From Rhodoferax potami (lineage in GTDB: Bacteria; Pseudomonadota; Gammaproteobacteria; Burkholderiales; Burkholderiaceae_C): a stretch of 64,000 nucleotides of DNA. Shown here one piece after another: positions 1 through 8,082 of the stretch (position 1 is the first letter of the stretch; each line of letters begins with the position of its first letter). Both the position numbers and the translations under genes were made by a program. The notes under the pieces were generated by a model. That model was not told where the DNA came from and made no database searches. It saw nothing but the letters and a program-made list of their open reading frames with translations. The stretch lies in contig NZ_JAVBIK010000001.1 of assembly GCF_032193805.1 (NCBI RefSeq), positions 3,617,001 to 3,681,000 on the forward strand. The letters are read 5' to 3'.

Positions 1-465
1 GATCAGGTCGGCGCCTATGCCTTGGGGCACAAAGCAGGTCTGGCTGTTGGTTTCGGGGTCCATGGCCCAGGCACCGCCGTCGGAGCCAATAGGTACGCGG
101 CTCATGCTTTCCACGCCGCCGGCCACCACCAGGTCTTCCCAGCCGGAGCGCACTTTTTGCGCAGCCATGTTCACCGCCTCCAGGCCGGAGGCACAGAAGC
201 GGTTGATCTGCACCCCCGCGCACTGGAAGTCCCAGCCGGCTTTCAGCGCAGCCACTTTGGGCAGCACAGCGCCCTGGTCACCTACCGGGGACACCACGCC
301 CATGACGACATCGTCCACCTGCGCGGTGTCGAACTGGTGGCGCTGTTGCAGGTCGGTGAGCAGCCCTGCGAGCAGGGTGACGGGTTTGACTTCATACAGG
401 CTGCCGTCTTTCTTGCCCTTGCCACGGGGTGTGCGGATGGCGTCAAACACATAGGCTTCGGTCAT
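1..465 (-). CDS. Acetyl-CoA C-acyltransferase (thiolase), 5' part only
   Basis: This is the N-terminal 155 codons of a thiolase; the rest lies beyond the left edge. Thiolases cleave 3-ketoacyl-CoA (or condense acetyl-CoA) in the cytoplasm, the last step of beta-oxidation. The start [15 protein letters not shown] is the classic thiolase N-terminus, and the nucleophilic cysteine is C91 in the motif [21 protein letters not shown] follows near residue 130. The gene is divergent from an acyl-CoA dehydrogenase, which fits a fatty-acid degradation locus (FadA/PaaJ type). The exact substrate class (FadA or acetoacetyl-CoA thiolase) cannot be decided from the fragment. Confidence 0.93.
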   Translation of the reverse strand, partial: MTEAYVFDAIRTPRGKGKKDGSLYEVKPVTLLAGLLTDLQQRHQFDTAQVDDVVMGVVSPVGDQGAVLPKVAALKAGWDFQCAGVQINRFCASGLEAVNMAAQKVRSGWEDLVVAGGVESMSRVPIGSDGGAWAMDPETNSQTCFVPQGIGADLI

Positions 466-539
466 GGGGTCTCCGGTGTTGTCAGGGGAATTCGGGTGCG
501 CACGCTGGCGCTTGCAAGCTGTTTTGCAGTATATTGTTT

Positions 540-561
540 TTACCAAGCAAACGCTTTGTAA
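540..561. promoter_or_regulatory. Inverted-repeat operator candidate between thiolase and acyl-CoA dehydrogenase
   Basis: ACCAAGC-AAAC-GCTTTGT is an inverted repeat with 6 of 7 matching arm positions around a 4-base spacer. It lies in the intergenic region of the two divergent beta-oxidation genes, about 33 bases before the dehydrogenase start. Similar AAGC..GCTT palindromes are typical operators of TetR-family fatty-acid regulators in Burkholderiales; assigning such a regulator here is inference. Confidence 0.4.
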
Positions 562-593
562 AAATAACTAATGACTTTCCCTTAGGAGACACC

Positions 594-1757
594 ATGATCG
601 AACGCACCCTGTTTACCCCGGACCACGAATCTTTCCGCGACAGCTTTCGCCGCTTCATGGAAAAGGAAATCGCCCCCTTTCATGCAGACTGGGAGGAGCA
701 GGGCTATGTCGCCCGCGAGGTGTGGAACAAGGCCGGCGAGAACGGCTTTTTGTGTATGACCATGCCGGAGGAATACGGCGGCTCCGAGGCGGACAAGCTG
801 TATTCGGTGATCCAGATGGAGGAGCTGGCCCGCGGCGGCTTCACCGGTATCGGCTTCGGGCTTCACAGCGAAATCGTGGCGCCTTACATCCTGCACTACG
901 GCACGCCTGAGCAAAAAGCCAAGTACCTGCCCAAGCTGGCCAGTGGCGAGATGGTGGGTGCGATTGCCATGAGCGAGCCGGCGGCTGGCTCGGACTTGCA
1001 GGGCATCAAGTCCACCGCTATCCAGCAGCCTGACGGCAGCTACCTGCTCAACGGCAGCAAGACCTTCATCACCAATGGCTGGCATGCCGACCTCGTGGTG
1101 GTGGTGGCCAAAACCAACCCCGCGGCCGGCGGCAAAGGCACAAGCCTGCTGCTGGTGGAGCGCGGCATGCCCGGCTTCAGTGTGGGCCAGCGCCTCAAGA
1201 AAATGGGCATGAAAGCCCAGGACACTTCGGAGCTGTTTTTTGACAATGTGCGCGTACCCGCCGAGAACCTGCTGGGCGGTGCGGCCTATGAAAACAAAGG
1301 CTTCATTTGCCTGATGGAGCAGTTGCCCTGGGAGCGCTTACAGATTGCCATCGGGGCGGTGTCAGCGTCCCAGGCGGCCATCGACTGGACGGTGGACTAT
1401 GTGAAAGAGCGCAAGGTGTTCGGCCAGCCGGTGGCCAGCTTCCAAAACACCCGCTATGTGCTGGCCGAACTGCAAACCCAGGTGCAAGTGGCTCGCGTGT
1501 TTGTGGACAAGTGCTGTGAGCTGATCGGCAAAGACCAGCTCGACACGGCCACTGCCAGCATGGCCAAGTACTGGACCACCGACCTGCAGTGCAAGGTGAT
1601 GGACGAATGTGTGCAACTCTTCGGCGGCTACGGCTACATGTGGGAATACCCCATCACCCGCGCCTATGCCGATGCCCGGGTGCAGCGCATCTACGGCGGC
1701 ACGAACGAGATCATGAAAGAAGTGATCACCCGGTCCATGGGGCTGGGCGGCAAGTAG
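594..1757 (+). CDS. Acyl-CoA dehydrogenase, long-chain (LCAD/IVD-like) type
   Basis: A 387-residue FAD-dependent acyl-CoA dehydrogenase, which makes the trans-2,3 double bond in beta-oxidation. The start at 594 is fixed by the Shine-Dalgarno AGGAG at 583-587; an upstream in-frame extension has no family similarity. Visible features are the FAD/substrate loop SEPAAGSDLQG, a C-terminal RIYGGTNEIMKEVI and LFGGYGYM. In medium-chain enzymes the catalytic Glu sits in the YEGT motif. Here that position is Gly (YGGT), and a Glu is present instead at residue 247 in LPWERL, the arrangement of long-chain and isovaleryl-CoA dehydrogenases. It is divergent from the thiolase, so probably co-regulated. Chain-length preference is not certain. 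Confidence 0.93.
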   Translation: MIERTLFTPDHESFRDSFRRFMEKEIAPFHADWEEQGYVAREVWNKAGENGFLCMTMPEEYGGSEADKLYSVIQMEELARGGFTGIGFGLHSEIVAPYILHYGTPEQKAKYLPKLASGEMVGAIAMSEPAAGSDLQGIKSTAIQQPDGSYLLNGSKTFITNGWHADLVVVVAKTNPAAGGKGTSLLLVERGMPGFSVGQRLKKMGMKAQDTSELFFDNVRVPAENLLGGAAYENKGFICLMEQLPWERLQIAIGAVSASQAAIDWTVDYVKERKVFGQPVASFQNTRYVLAELQTQVQVARVFVDKCCELIGKDQLDTATASMAKYWTTDLQCKVMDECVQLFGGYGYMWEYPITRAYADARVQRIYGGTNEIMKEVITRSMGLGGK

Positions 1758-1773
1758 GCGGGTGGGCGGCTTA

Positions 1774-1789
1774 GGGGTGCGGCGCACCC
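1774..1789 (+). terminator. GC-rich hairpin after acyl-CoA dehydrogenase (weak terminator candidate)
   Basis: GGGTGC-GGC-GCACCC forms a perfect 6-bp stem (1775-1780 with 1784-1789), 17 bases after the dehydrogenase stop codon. No T-tract follows, so intrinsic termination is doubtful. Confidence 0.3.
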
Positions 1790-1826
1790 GTTAGCGCCGG
1801 GAATGGGGCGCCACTATGATCGCCGC

Positions 1827-2576
1827 ATGACGTTTGATGCACTCTTTCTGCTGTCCGGCTTGGCGGCTTTTCTGGTCGGGTCGTCCAAGGGCGGCTTGCC
1901 TGCGGTGGGTATGTTGGGGGTGCCTATCCTGTCCATGGCGATGTCGCCAGTTCAAGCGGCACTGCTGTTGCTGCCCATATTTGTGATTTCGGACATGGCC
2001 GGTGTGTGGCTGTACCGTCGCGAATTCAGCCGGCCGAATCTGAAGATTTTGATCCCTGCCGGCATCGTGGGGGTGGGGGTCGGTTGGGCGACGGCTTCCA
2101 TGGTGTCGGACCGCGCGATCATGCTGATGATTGGCTTGGTAGGCGTGGGGTTCTGTCTCAACCTCTGGTTGCGGGACCAGACTGCAACCGTTGCGCAGCC
2201 ACCGCACCTGGCCAAGGGCTGGTTCTGGGGGACTCTGGCGGGGTTTACCAGCTTCATTTCCCATGCGGGGGCGCCGCCGTATCAGGTGTACATGTTGCCG
2301 CAGAAGCTGCCCAAGGCGGCGTTTGCCGGCACGTCCACCATTGTGTTTGCGGTGATCAATGCCGCCAAAATCATTCCATACCAAAACTTGCGGCCCTATT
2401 CGACGGCATCGTTGCATTACGCCGCGTGGCTGGTGCCGTTTGCGCTGGTGGGGGCGCTCGCAGGGGCCTACCTGACACGGCGTTTGGCTGACCAATGGTT
2501 CTACCGCATCGTGCAGGTGAGTCTGTTTGTGGTGTCGGTCAAGCTCATTGCCGATGCGGTGTGGATGGGGGCGTGA
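1827..2576 (+). CDS. TauE/SafE (TSUP) family membrane permease
   Basis: A 249-residue polytopic inner-membrane protein of the TauE/SafE family, whose members move sulfite, sulfonates or other small organic anions. The family N-terminal motif is visible as VGSSKGGLPAVGMLGVPIL. A second half-repeat contains GTLAGFTSFISHAGAPPYQVYMLPQKLP, quoted here only as residues near position 140. The start at 1827 (MTFDALFLLSG) was preferred over 1803 because it gives the usual family N-terminus; neither has a strong ribosome binding site. It stops one base before the convergent HupE-like gene. Substrate unknown. Confidence 0.85.
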   Translation: MTFDALFLLSGLAAFLVGSSKGGLPAVGMLGVPILSMAMSPVQAALLLLPIFVISDMAGVWLYRREFSRPNLKILIPAGIVGVGVGWATASMVSDRAIMLMIGLVGVGFCLNLWLRDQTATVAQPPHLAKGWFWGTLAGFTSFISHAGAPPYQVYMLPQKLPKAAFAGTSTIVFAVINAAKIIPYQNLRPYSTASLHYAAWLVPFALVGALAGAYLTRRLADQWFYRIVQVSLFVVSVKLIADAVWMGA

Positions 2577-2577
2577 C

Positions 2578-3702
2578 CTACGTTGCCATCCACTGAATAT
2601 CAAAAGCCCGCTCGATAAACCACACCAAAGCCAGTAACAAGGTGAGTACAGAGCCTCCAATAAACACGCCTTGCTTATAAAAGCGCGTCTTGCGCATGAC
2701 GTAGGCGAGTGGCAAGAAGACCGCCACGATGGCCAGCTGCCCCAGCTCCACGCCCACGTTGAACCCGACCAGGCTTAAGACCAGGGCATGGCTTGGTAGG
2801 CCCAAGTCTGCCAGCACACTCGCAAAGCCAAAGCCGTGGATCAGCCCGAACACAAAGGCTGCCACCCACCGCCGCTCGCCGACCATCGGGTAAATGTTAT
2901 TCAGTGCCGCCAACACTACCGAGAGTGCAATTACCGACTCTACCCATCGCGAAGGCAACTCAATCAACTGCAAAGCCGCGAGTGACAGGGTGATCGAGTG
3001 GGCTATGGTGAAGGCGGTTACGACCCACAGTACTTCACGACCCGCATCCCGGAAGCGGGCGACCGGCACCCAGCGCTTTCCCTCCCGCACCAGCACCACA
3101 GGCAAAAGCAGTGCTAGCAAGAAAAGAATATGGTCAAACCCGATCCAGATATGCCATACCCCCTGTACCAAAAATCCGCCTAACTGGTGCAGGCTGGAAA
3201 GGGCTTTGGGCGTGAACTGCTGCTGGGGTGTTTCCGGCGAAAAGATGGAGGAGGTGGTTTCCCCGTCCAGATCCAGGCGCAGCAGGCCTCGATGCAGGGC
3301 ATCCACACCAAACAGCAGCCGGTAGTTCACCGACACGTCGGCATCCGCTGCAGGGCACTCCCCCTGCAAACGCATGACAGCATAAGCGCCATCGGTGTGC
3401 TCATCAATCAAGTGCTCGGTCACGCGCAGTGGGCAGCGCCCGCCACGCTCCACCGTAAGTGCATTGGTGCTCCAGGCGTCGATTTCGCCGTGTTTGGCTC
3501 GTACTTCACCCCACGTGATGTCGCCATCCCCATTTGCATCGAGTCCGAGGGCAAAGTCGATATCGCGCAGTGCAATATCCCACTGTCCGCTGACCTGACT
3601 ACCGTCTACCTTGAGTGCCAGATAGCTATCGCTGGCTTTGTGGGCCTGTGCCGGTAGCCAGCCAAGGCTCAAGAGCAAAACAAGAATCAAGCGCCACTTC
3701 AT
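2578..3702 (-). CDS. HupE/UreJ-like membrane protein with EF-hand loop
   Basis: A 374-residue protein with a signal peptide (about residues 1-20, cleavage near AQA-H), a periplasmic domain of roughly 180 residues, and a C-terminal multi-helix HupE/UreJ_2 domain. The membrane domain carries the conserved histidines GFDHILFLLALLLP, AFTIAHSITLSLA and GLIHGFGFASVLADLG. HupE/UreJ proteins are implicated in nickel or other metal uptake. The periplasmic domain has a complete EF-hand loop at residues 55-66 (DANGDGDITWGE), suggesting Ca2+ binding. The start is fixed by AAGGAG and an ATGA overlap with the upstream TPR gene, so the two are translationally coupled. The transported ion is not known. Confidence 0.85.
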   Translation of the reverse strand: MKWRLILVLLLSLGWLPAQAHKASDSYLALKVDGSQVSGQWDIALRDIDFALGLDANGDGDITWGEVRAKHGEIDAWSTNALTVERGGRCPLRVTEHLIDEHTDGAYAVMRLQGECPAADADVSVNYRLLFGVDALHRGLLRLDLDGETTSSIFSPETPQQQFTPKALSSLHQLGGFLVQGVWHIWIGFDHILFLLALLLPVVLVREGKRWVPVARFRDAGREVLWVVTAFTIAHSITLSLAALQLIELPSRWVESVIALSVVLAALNNIYPMVGERRWVAAFVFGLIHGFGFASVLADLGLPSHALVLSLVGFNVGVELGQLAIVAVFLPLAYVMRKTRFYKQGVFIGGSVLTLLLALVWFIERAFDIQWMAT

Positions 3703-4882
3703 TTCAGCTCCTTGGCGAGTTGCTTCATCCGGAGGTCTCCAAATTGACTGGCGCTCAACCAGTCCACAACAGGTTGGGCCGCCGGGGCTTGCCGGGCCAC
3801 CACAGCGGCCTCCAGCAACACCCGTGCATCCCGGGGTTCGCGCTGGTACGCATAGTTTTCCTGGGCCAAACGCAGGGCTGTGGGCGCATCTTTGCGGACC
3901 TGTAGCTCGAACCGTGATTCTTCGGCCAAGTGGGTGGTATCGCCCCTTGCGCGGGCCGCGGCGAAGCGGTCGGCCAGCATCTTGACGTGGGCGGCAGCCT
4001 TGGGGCTGCCAGTCAGTGTTTCCGCAATAGCAAGGCGGACCAGCAAGCTGTCGGCTGACTCCCAACTAGACAGCAGCTTTACCACGTCAGCAGCTTGGCC
4101 GTTGTCCAGCAAAAAGTCGGACCACGCGGCCAGCAAGTAAATGTCGTCCTGACCCAGTGCCAGCGCTTGCTGGTAATGCTGCCGGGCGATGGCTGTCTGC
4201 CCTTGCCAAGCAGCTACTTCGCCCATTCTTGTCAGCAGCCACAACTGGCTAGCCGTCGAGCGGGCCTGCGCCAGCGCTTGGCGCAAAGTCTCGTAGCCCG
4301 CTGGCAGATCACCGGAGTAGCTTTGGGTTAAGCCCAGGCAGGCGCCGTGCAGGGCGTCGCGGCCGAGTTGCTTTAAGGCGGTGCATTCTTTGCGGGCGGC
4401 GCTGTAGTCTGCTTGCACCAGATAAATGGCGCCCCGCCAGGCGTGGGCTTGGGCGTAGCTGGGGTCCAAGGTCAGAGCCCGGGCAAATTCCTGCAGGGCC
4501 CCTTGAAAATCATGCCGGTACTGGCGCAATACGCCTTTCAAGGTGAGCAATTCGGGGCTCAGGGGCCGGCAAACGCAGACACCACTGCATCGGCGTAGCC
4601 GATGTAGCGCGGGTCACCCTGCGCATTGGCAAGGTCGACGTAGCGCTGTACCAACGCGGCTTGGGTGGCCGGGTCTTTGGGGCTCTGGCTTGCGGAGCTG
4701 CGCAAGGTGGCCAGTTCTTTTGCAACCGGGTCTGCCGCACGAGCCGGCAGCTTTTGCAGCACCTGATTGTCGGAGGTCGGGACAAAGGGGGCTGCAATCG
4801 CCACCTGACTTACCAAACTGCCTGCGAGGAGAGCAGACCGTATCCATACCGATATATGCATAAGCTTAGGTAAATTTTTCAT
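3699..4882 (-). pseudogene. Exported TPR-repeat protein gene with a -1 frameshift
   Basis: Two reading frames together make one TPR protein. The first part (4882 to 4559, 107 codons) has a signal peptide (MKNLPKLMHISVWIRSALLA..) and ends with YADAVVSAFAGP then stop. The second (from about 4565 to 3699) continues in the -1 frame as LSPELLTLKGVLRQY and runs through several 34-residue TPR-like helices (for example ALQEFARALTLDPSYAQAHA). The break is at a run of four G on the plus strand (4562-4565); one more base there restores a continuous protein of about 390 residues. It is coupled to the HupE-like gene by ATGA, so it probably acts with it in the periplasm. Whether this is a sequencing indel, a real mutation or frameshifting cannot be told here. 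Confidence 0.75.
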
Positions 4883-4946
4883 AAGTGGCGTATATTTAGC
4901 AGGCCATCTATTCCGGTGGTTCTAAACCTGTCATTGGAGTCTAACC

Positions 4947-5129
4947 ATGAACAAGATTTTTAGCGTAGTAGTTGCTTCTGTCCTTGCCACAGCCTCTTTC
5001 GGCTCTTTCGCTGCCTCCCACGGCGGTGCCATGAAAGACGACAAGAAAATGGAAGAGTGCAAAAAAATGGATGCTAAAGCCGACGACAAGATGAAGGCAG
5101 AGTGCAAAGCCATGATGGAGAAGAAGTAA
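4947..5129 (+). CDS. Small exported Met/Lys/Asp-rich protein
   Basis: A 60-residue protein with a typical signal peptide (MNKIFSVVVASVLATASFGSFA, cleaved near residue 22). The mature peptide of about 38 residues consists mostly of Lys, Asp, Glu and Met, with two Cys (EECKKMDAKADDK, then AECKAMMEKK). It has a good Shine-Dalgarno (GGAG at 4936-4939) and its own strong terminator, so it is a real monocistronic gene. It resembles the small MXKDX-repeat exported proteins of Burkholderiales; their function is unknown, and metal binding is only a guess from the composition. Confidence 0.8.
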   Translation: MNKIFSVVVASVLATASFGSFAASHGGAMKDDKKMEECKKMDAKADDKMKAECKAMMEKK

Positions 5130-5152
5130 ACCCTCTGCGGTGTTTGCTTTCC

Positions 5153-5180
5153 AAAACGGGCCTTCGGGCCCGTTTTTGTT
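5153..5180 (+). terminator. Rho-independent terminator
   Basis: ACGGGCC-TTCG-GGCCCGT (stem 5156-5162 with 5167-5173, UUCG tetraloop), followed by a T-run, 24 bases after the small exported protein gene. A textbook intrinsic terminator. Confidence 0.93.
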
Positions 5181-5243
5181 GGGTGGCTTGCCTCGGTGGA
5201 GCGGGCTACACTCGGCCGGCTGCTAGAACTTCCGGAGTCCGCT

Positions 5244-5714
5244 ATGTCGATTTCGTCACCCGCTTACCCCTTGCTGCTTGAACGTACCCTGGCCGCGCCC
5301 CGCGCTGCGGTGTGGCGCTGCTGGACAGAGCCAGAGCTCCTGTGCCAGTGGTTTTGCCCGAAGCCCTGGGGCGTTAGCCATGCTGAGATGGAGCTGTTCC
5401 CCGGCGGCCGGTTTTTCACCCACATGGTGGGCCCCAACGGGGAGCAGGTGCCGAATCCCGGTGTTTTTTTGAAGGTAGAAGCCGGGCGCCAACTGGTTTT
5501 CACCGATGCGTTTGTGAGTGCATGGGTTCCCAGTGCAAAGCCGTTCATGGTGGGTGACATCTCCTTTGCAGATAGCGCAGACGGCGGCACCCACTACATC
5601 GCCCGTGCCCTGCATTGGACGGAGTCAGACCAAAAACAGCACGAGGCGATGGGCTTTCATCAAGGGTGGGGTGCCGCTGCCATGCAGCTCGAGGCCCTTG
5701 CCGCATCGCTGTGA
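5244..5714 (+). CDS. SRPBCC/AHSA1 domain protein
   Basis: A 156-residue protein of the START-like Activator-of-Hsp90-ATPase-1 (AHSA1) family. It has the family N-terminal pattern LLLERTLAAPRAAVWRCWTE, then LLCQWFCPKPW, GGRFFTHMVGPNGE and a C-terminal helix GFHQGWGAAAMQLEALA. These are small ligand-binding alpha/beta cups, usually of unknown ligand. The start at 5244 has CGGAG at 5233-5237. The gene overlaps the next one (TGA inside a GTG start), so the pair is translated together. No specific function can be given. Confidence 0.85.
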   Translation: MSISSPAYPLLLERTLAAPRAAVWRCWTEPELLCQWFCPKPWGVSHAEMELFPGGRFFTHMVGPNGEQVPNPGVFLKVEAGRQLVFTDAFVSAWVPSAKPFMVGDISFADSADGGTHYIARALHWTESDQKQHEAMGFHQGWGAAAMQLEALAASL

Positions 5715-6121
5715 TTACTTTTACTTTTCCGGTCCGGGTGTATTGGGAAGACACCGACGCGGGCGGCGTTGTGTTTTATGCCAACTACCTGAAGTTTTTT
5801 GAGCGGGCCCGCACCGAATGGTTGCGTGCAGCCGGCGTGGAGCAGCAGCGCCTGCGTGACGACACCGGCGCCATGTTTGTGGTTGCCGAGGTGCAAACCC
5901 GCTATCTGGCACCAGCCCGTCTGGACGATTTGCTGCACGTAACGGTGCAGGTCGAAGAGCACGGTGCTGCCAGCATGGTGATCGTGCAAGAGGCATTTCG
6001 GGGCGACCTGTTGCTAGCCAAGGGCAGAATTCGGATCGGTTGTGTGCACGCTGAAAGCCTGCGGCCTTGCCGAATACCGGCAAGTGTTATCAACGCCTTG
6101 GCCAGTTCAGGTAACAACTAA
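5711..6121 (+). CDS. YbgC/FadM-like acyl-CoA thioesterase (4HBT fold)
   Basis: A 136-residue hot-dog thioesterase. The motif YWEDTDAGGVVFYANYLKFFERARTEW, here given only by its residues 11-37, is the YbgC signature, with the catalytic Asp at D16. It hydrolyses acyl-CoA or acyl-ACP thioesters in the cytoplasm. The GTG start at 5711 overlaps the stop of the AHSA1 gene. The family His after VV is replaced by Phe (VVFYANY). No tol-pal genes follow, unlike the classical ybgC locus. The gene converges with and overlaps the next minus-strand gene by four bases. Confidence 0.86.
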   Translation: MITFTFPVRVYWEDTDAGGVVFYANYLKFFERARTEWLRAAGVEQQRLRDDTGAMFVVAEVQTRYLAPARLDDLLHVTVQVEEHGAASMVIVQEAFRGDLLLAKGRIRIGCVHAESLRPCRIPASVINALASSGNN

Positions 6122-6639
6122 TCAGATCGCACCGGTGGTGCGTCGGTATGAGACGCTTGAGGTGGGGCAGGGGCATGTGTCATCTTCGATAGGGCGGTGG
6201 CCAGCCAAGTTTGTACCAGCTCGGACGCCAAACCACGGGTGAGCAGGGACGGGCCGAGTGCGCTGAGTACGGGATGCCTGAAAGTCCAGCGCCATGGTCG
6301 AGCCCATACCAAGGTGGCGCCAAGCGCTAATGCGGTGGCCACGGCAGCTACCGGGTGGCGTTGAACCATCGGACGCACCCAAGCTTGGATGACGTCACCC
6401 GCCAATTCGCTGCTGGTGTGCAAGGGGTGTTGTTCCCACCAGTGCCTCAAGCTCGGGCCGACTGCATCCCACAGCATATTGCCGCCAGGCAAGATGGTTT
6501 TTAAAGCGTCAAATAGTCCTAAGCTTGCGGCATCGCTGCGTCTGCTGGCATCGCTGGTGCTGCTTGTCGCGAGTGCTGCCCGAAGGCGCTCGCGCGAAAT
6601 GGTCAGCTTCTCTACGGCACTGAGTGTGGCGTTGTTCAT
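6118..6639 (-). CDS. Hypothetical protein, YqjK-like position in YqjD/YqjE cluster
   Basis: A 173-residue protein not recognised by sequence. The N-terminus (VEKLTISRERLRAAL) resembles the short start of YqjK-like proteins. Residues about 95-115 (HPVAAVATALALGATLVWA) could be one membrane segment. The C-terminus is Pro/Ala/Ser-rich and ends PPQASHTDAPPVRSD. It is the third gene of a minus-strand operon (DUF883, phage-holin-like, this one), starting in an ATGA overlap with the second. By position it is an envelope or stress protein; that is inference. Confidence 0.65.
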   Translation of the reverse strand: MNNATLSAVEKLTISRERLRAALATSSTSDASRRSDAASLGLFDALKTILPGGNMLWDAVGPSLRHWWEQHPLHTSSELAGDVIQAWVRPMVQRHPVAAVATALALGATLVWARPWRWTFRHPVLSALGPSLLTRGLASELVQTWLATALSKMTHAPAPPQASHTDAPPVRSD

Positions 6640-7019
6640 GTCGGCAGACTACGAAGCAAAGCGATATCGGCCTGCGCTTGGCGGCGCAGTTCGGCAAATG
6701 CCGGTTCAGTGCGAACGTTCAACAAGATCACGCCACACACTGCCGCCATGACAGCCGGCACTGCGGGTACCGATGCCAGTACCCACAAGGTCTCCGATGG
6801 AATTACATTCATTTGGGTGATCCAGAACATCATGGCGACGCCAGCCAGCACTACTGCTACACACAGCAGGCCCAGCATGACCGCACCGAGCAATGCCCGG
6901 CGTATCCAAGCGGCGCTTTGGAGGGCAAGCTCGGTGCCGATGAGTTCACTGTAGGCCTGCGCATGGTTGCCCAAGAGCTGTGGCTGGTTGGCGATTAAAT
7001 GAAATATCGGGTGCAGCAT
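6636..7019 (-). CDS. Phage holin superfamily / YqjE-like membrane protein
   Basis: A 127-residue protein with an N-terminal amphipathic part, then two membrane segments (about residues 40-70, ALLGAVMLGLLCVAVVLAG, and 78-100, TLWVLASVPAVPAVMAAVC) and a charged C-terminus (FAELRRQAQADIALLRSLP). This is the architecture of Holin_X/YqjE proteins, which are chromosomal inner-membrane proteins rather than real phage lysis proteins. It sits between a DUF883 gene and a YqjK-like gene, the usual yqjDEK order. Function unknown. Confidence 0.78.
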   Translation of the reverse strand: MLHPIFHLIANQPQLLGNHAQAYSELIGTELALQSAAWIRRALLGAVMLGLLCVAVVLAGVAMMFWITQMNVIPSETLWVLASVPAVPAVMAAVCGVILLNVRTEPAFAELRRQAQADIALLRSLPT

Positions 7020-7047
7020 GTTGGGTCTGAACGTTGCGCAGGTACGT

Positions 7048-7326
7048 TCAATGATTGCGCGAGCGGCTTAGCAGGCTGATCACGCCCATCAGTACCGCGC
7101 CTGTTGCAGCAGCCAGCAATACCGACTTCACCGGCTCTTGCTGGATGTATCGCACCGCGGCTTCGCCTGTCCGGTTTGCGTTCTCGCGCAGTTGCAGCGC
7201 GCTGTCCTGCACGGCGTGCAGGCCGCGTTGGGTTAACGCGTTGGCTTCGTTTGTCGCACGGTTCAGCATTGGGGCCACTTGGTCCGCTGCATCGTGGATA
7301 GAGGTGGTAATGGATTCTGTTTTCAT
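7048..7326 (-). CDS. DUF883 (ElaB/YqjD/YgaM family) protein
   Basis: A 92-residue protein: a long amphipathic helix (residues 5-60, including NEANALTQRGLHAVQD and RENANRTGEAAVRYIQQEP), then one C-terminal hydrophobic segment (VLLAAATGAVLMGVISLLSR). In E. coli, YqjD and ElaB are tail-anchored inner-membrane proteins that bind ribosomes in stationary phase. The start at 7326 is preceded by TTAGGAAA. First gene of the three-gene minus-strand cluster. Confidence 0.88.
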   Translation of the reverse strand: MKTESITTSIHDAADQVAPMLNRATNEANALTQRGLHAVQDSALQLRENANRTGEAAVRYIQQEPVKSVLLAAATGAVLMGVISLLSRSRNH

Positions 7327-7632
7327 GGATTTCCTAAGGTAGGGGTGTTGAAGTAGCCGGGTTTTTGACAGCGCTCAGTGTGCGACGGTCTGGCAATACG
7401 AGGCATCGGCCAATCGCTCGACATGCTGCCGGTAAGGACGCTGCAGCGATGTAGGAGGGCACTGACAGACGCCTATGGCGTAGGAGAGGGACTACGGGCA
7501 CTAGCGGTCTTGGCCGCTTCGCAACGGGGTGCTGGGGCATCAAGCTTCATCCATCGCAACACCGTTTTCTGCAGTGTTGTTCATTACCACCCAATCGGGG
7601 CCACGAGCTCCCGGTCTACCGGAGATAACACC
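7327..7632. other. Intergenic region between divergent DUF883 and DUF4398 genes
   Basis: No convincing gene. It should hold the promoters for both divergent operons, but no clear -35/-10 pair stood out. GGAG at 7621-7624 is the ribosome binding site for the next gene. A plus-strand reading frame runs through it in frame with that gene, but it lacks any family feature. Confidence 0.5.
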
Positions 7633-8031
7633 ATGACATTCCACCCCACATTCCACCCCACATCCCGTCTACTGCTGATTGCCGCTCTGGTTGCAACAGC
7701 CGGCGCGGGCTGCGCCAACCAGCCGCAAACCAGTGCCACTGCACAAATAGCCGTGTCTCGCGAGGCGGTCAGCAACGCGGCCGGCGCTGATGGGATGCAG
7801 TTTGCACCCGCTGAAATGACGGCAGCCCGTGAAAAGCTAACCCGTGCTAACAAAGCCATGGTCGACCGCGACTACCAAGCGGCCTCGGAGCTGGCAACCC
7901 AGGCGCAAGCGGACGCCAAATTGGCACAAAGCAAGGCCAACACGGCCAAGGCTCAGGCGGTTGCCAATGCGCTGCAGGACGACATACGCGTACTGCGCGA
8001 CGAGTTGGACCGCGCTAACGCCGCCAAATAA
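7633..8031 (+). CDS. DUF4398 lipoprotein
   Basis: A 132-residue lipoprotein. The signal peptide ends in a lipobox (ATAGAGC-ANQ, Cys near residue 27), followed by a DUF4398 helical region (AAREKLTRANKAMVDRDYQAASELA) and a coiled-coil tail (NALQDDIRVLRDELDRA). The start at 7633 follows GGAGATAACACC. The first codons contain a short tandem repeat (ATTCCACCCC twice at 7638-7658). It is followed 51 bases later by an OmpA-type lipoprotein with the same helical domain, so the two probably work together at the outer membrane or peptidoglycan. Confidence 0.87.
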   Translation: MTFHPTFHPTSRLLLIAALVATAGAGCANQPQTSATAQIAVSREAVSNAAGADGMQFAPAEMTAAREKLTRANKAMVDRDYQAASELATQAQADAKLAQSKANTAKAQAVANALQDDIRVLRDELDRANAAK

Positions 8032-8082
8032 ACGGCTCACAAAGCCCACCCCGAATTTTCAAATCTATCGAAGGACACCCCC

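Noticed and set aside
4559..4570. Programmed -1 frameshifting in the TPR gene
   Set aside because: The run is only four bases, and no conserved slippery heptamer or following pseudoknot was recognised. A plain indel is simpler, though it was kept as an open question.
6636..7019. Prophage lysis gene (holin)
   Set aside because: The holin-like domain belongs to the chromosomal YqjE group here, next to DUF883 and YqjK-like genes; no other phage gene is near.
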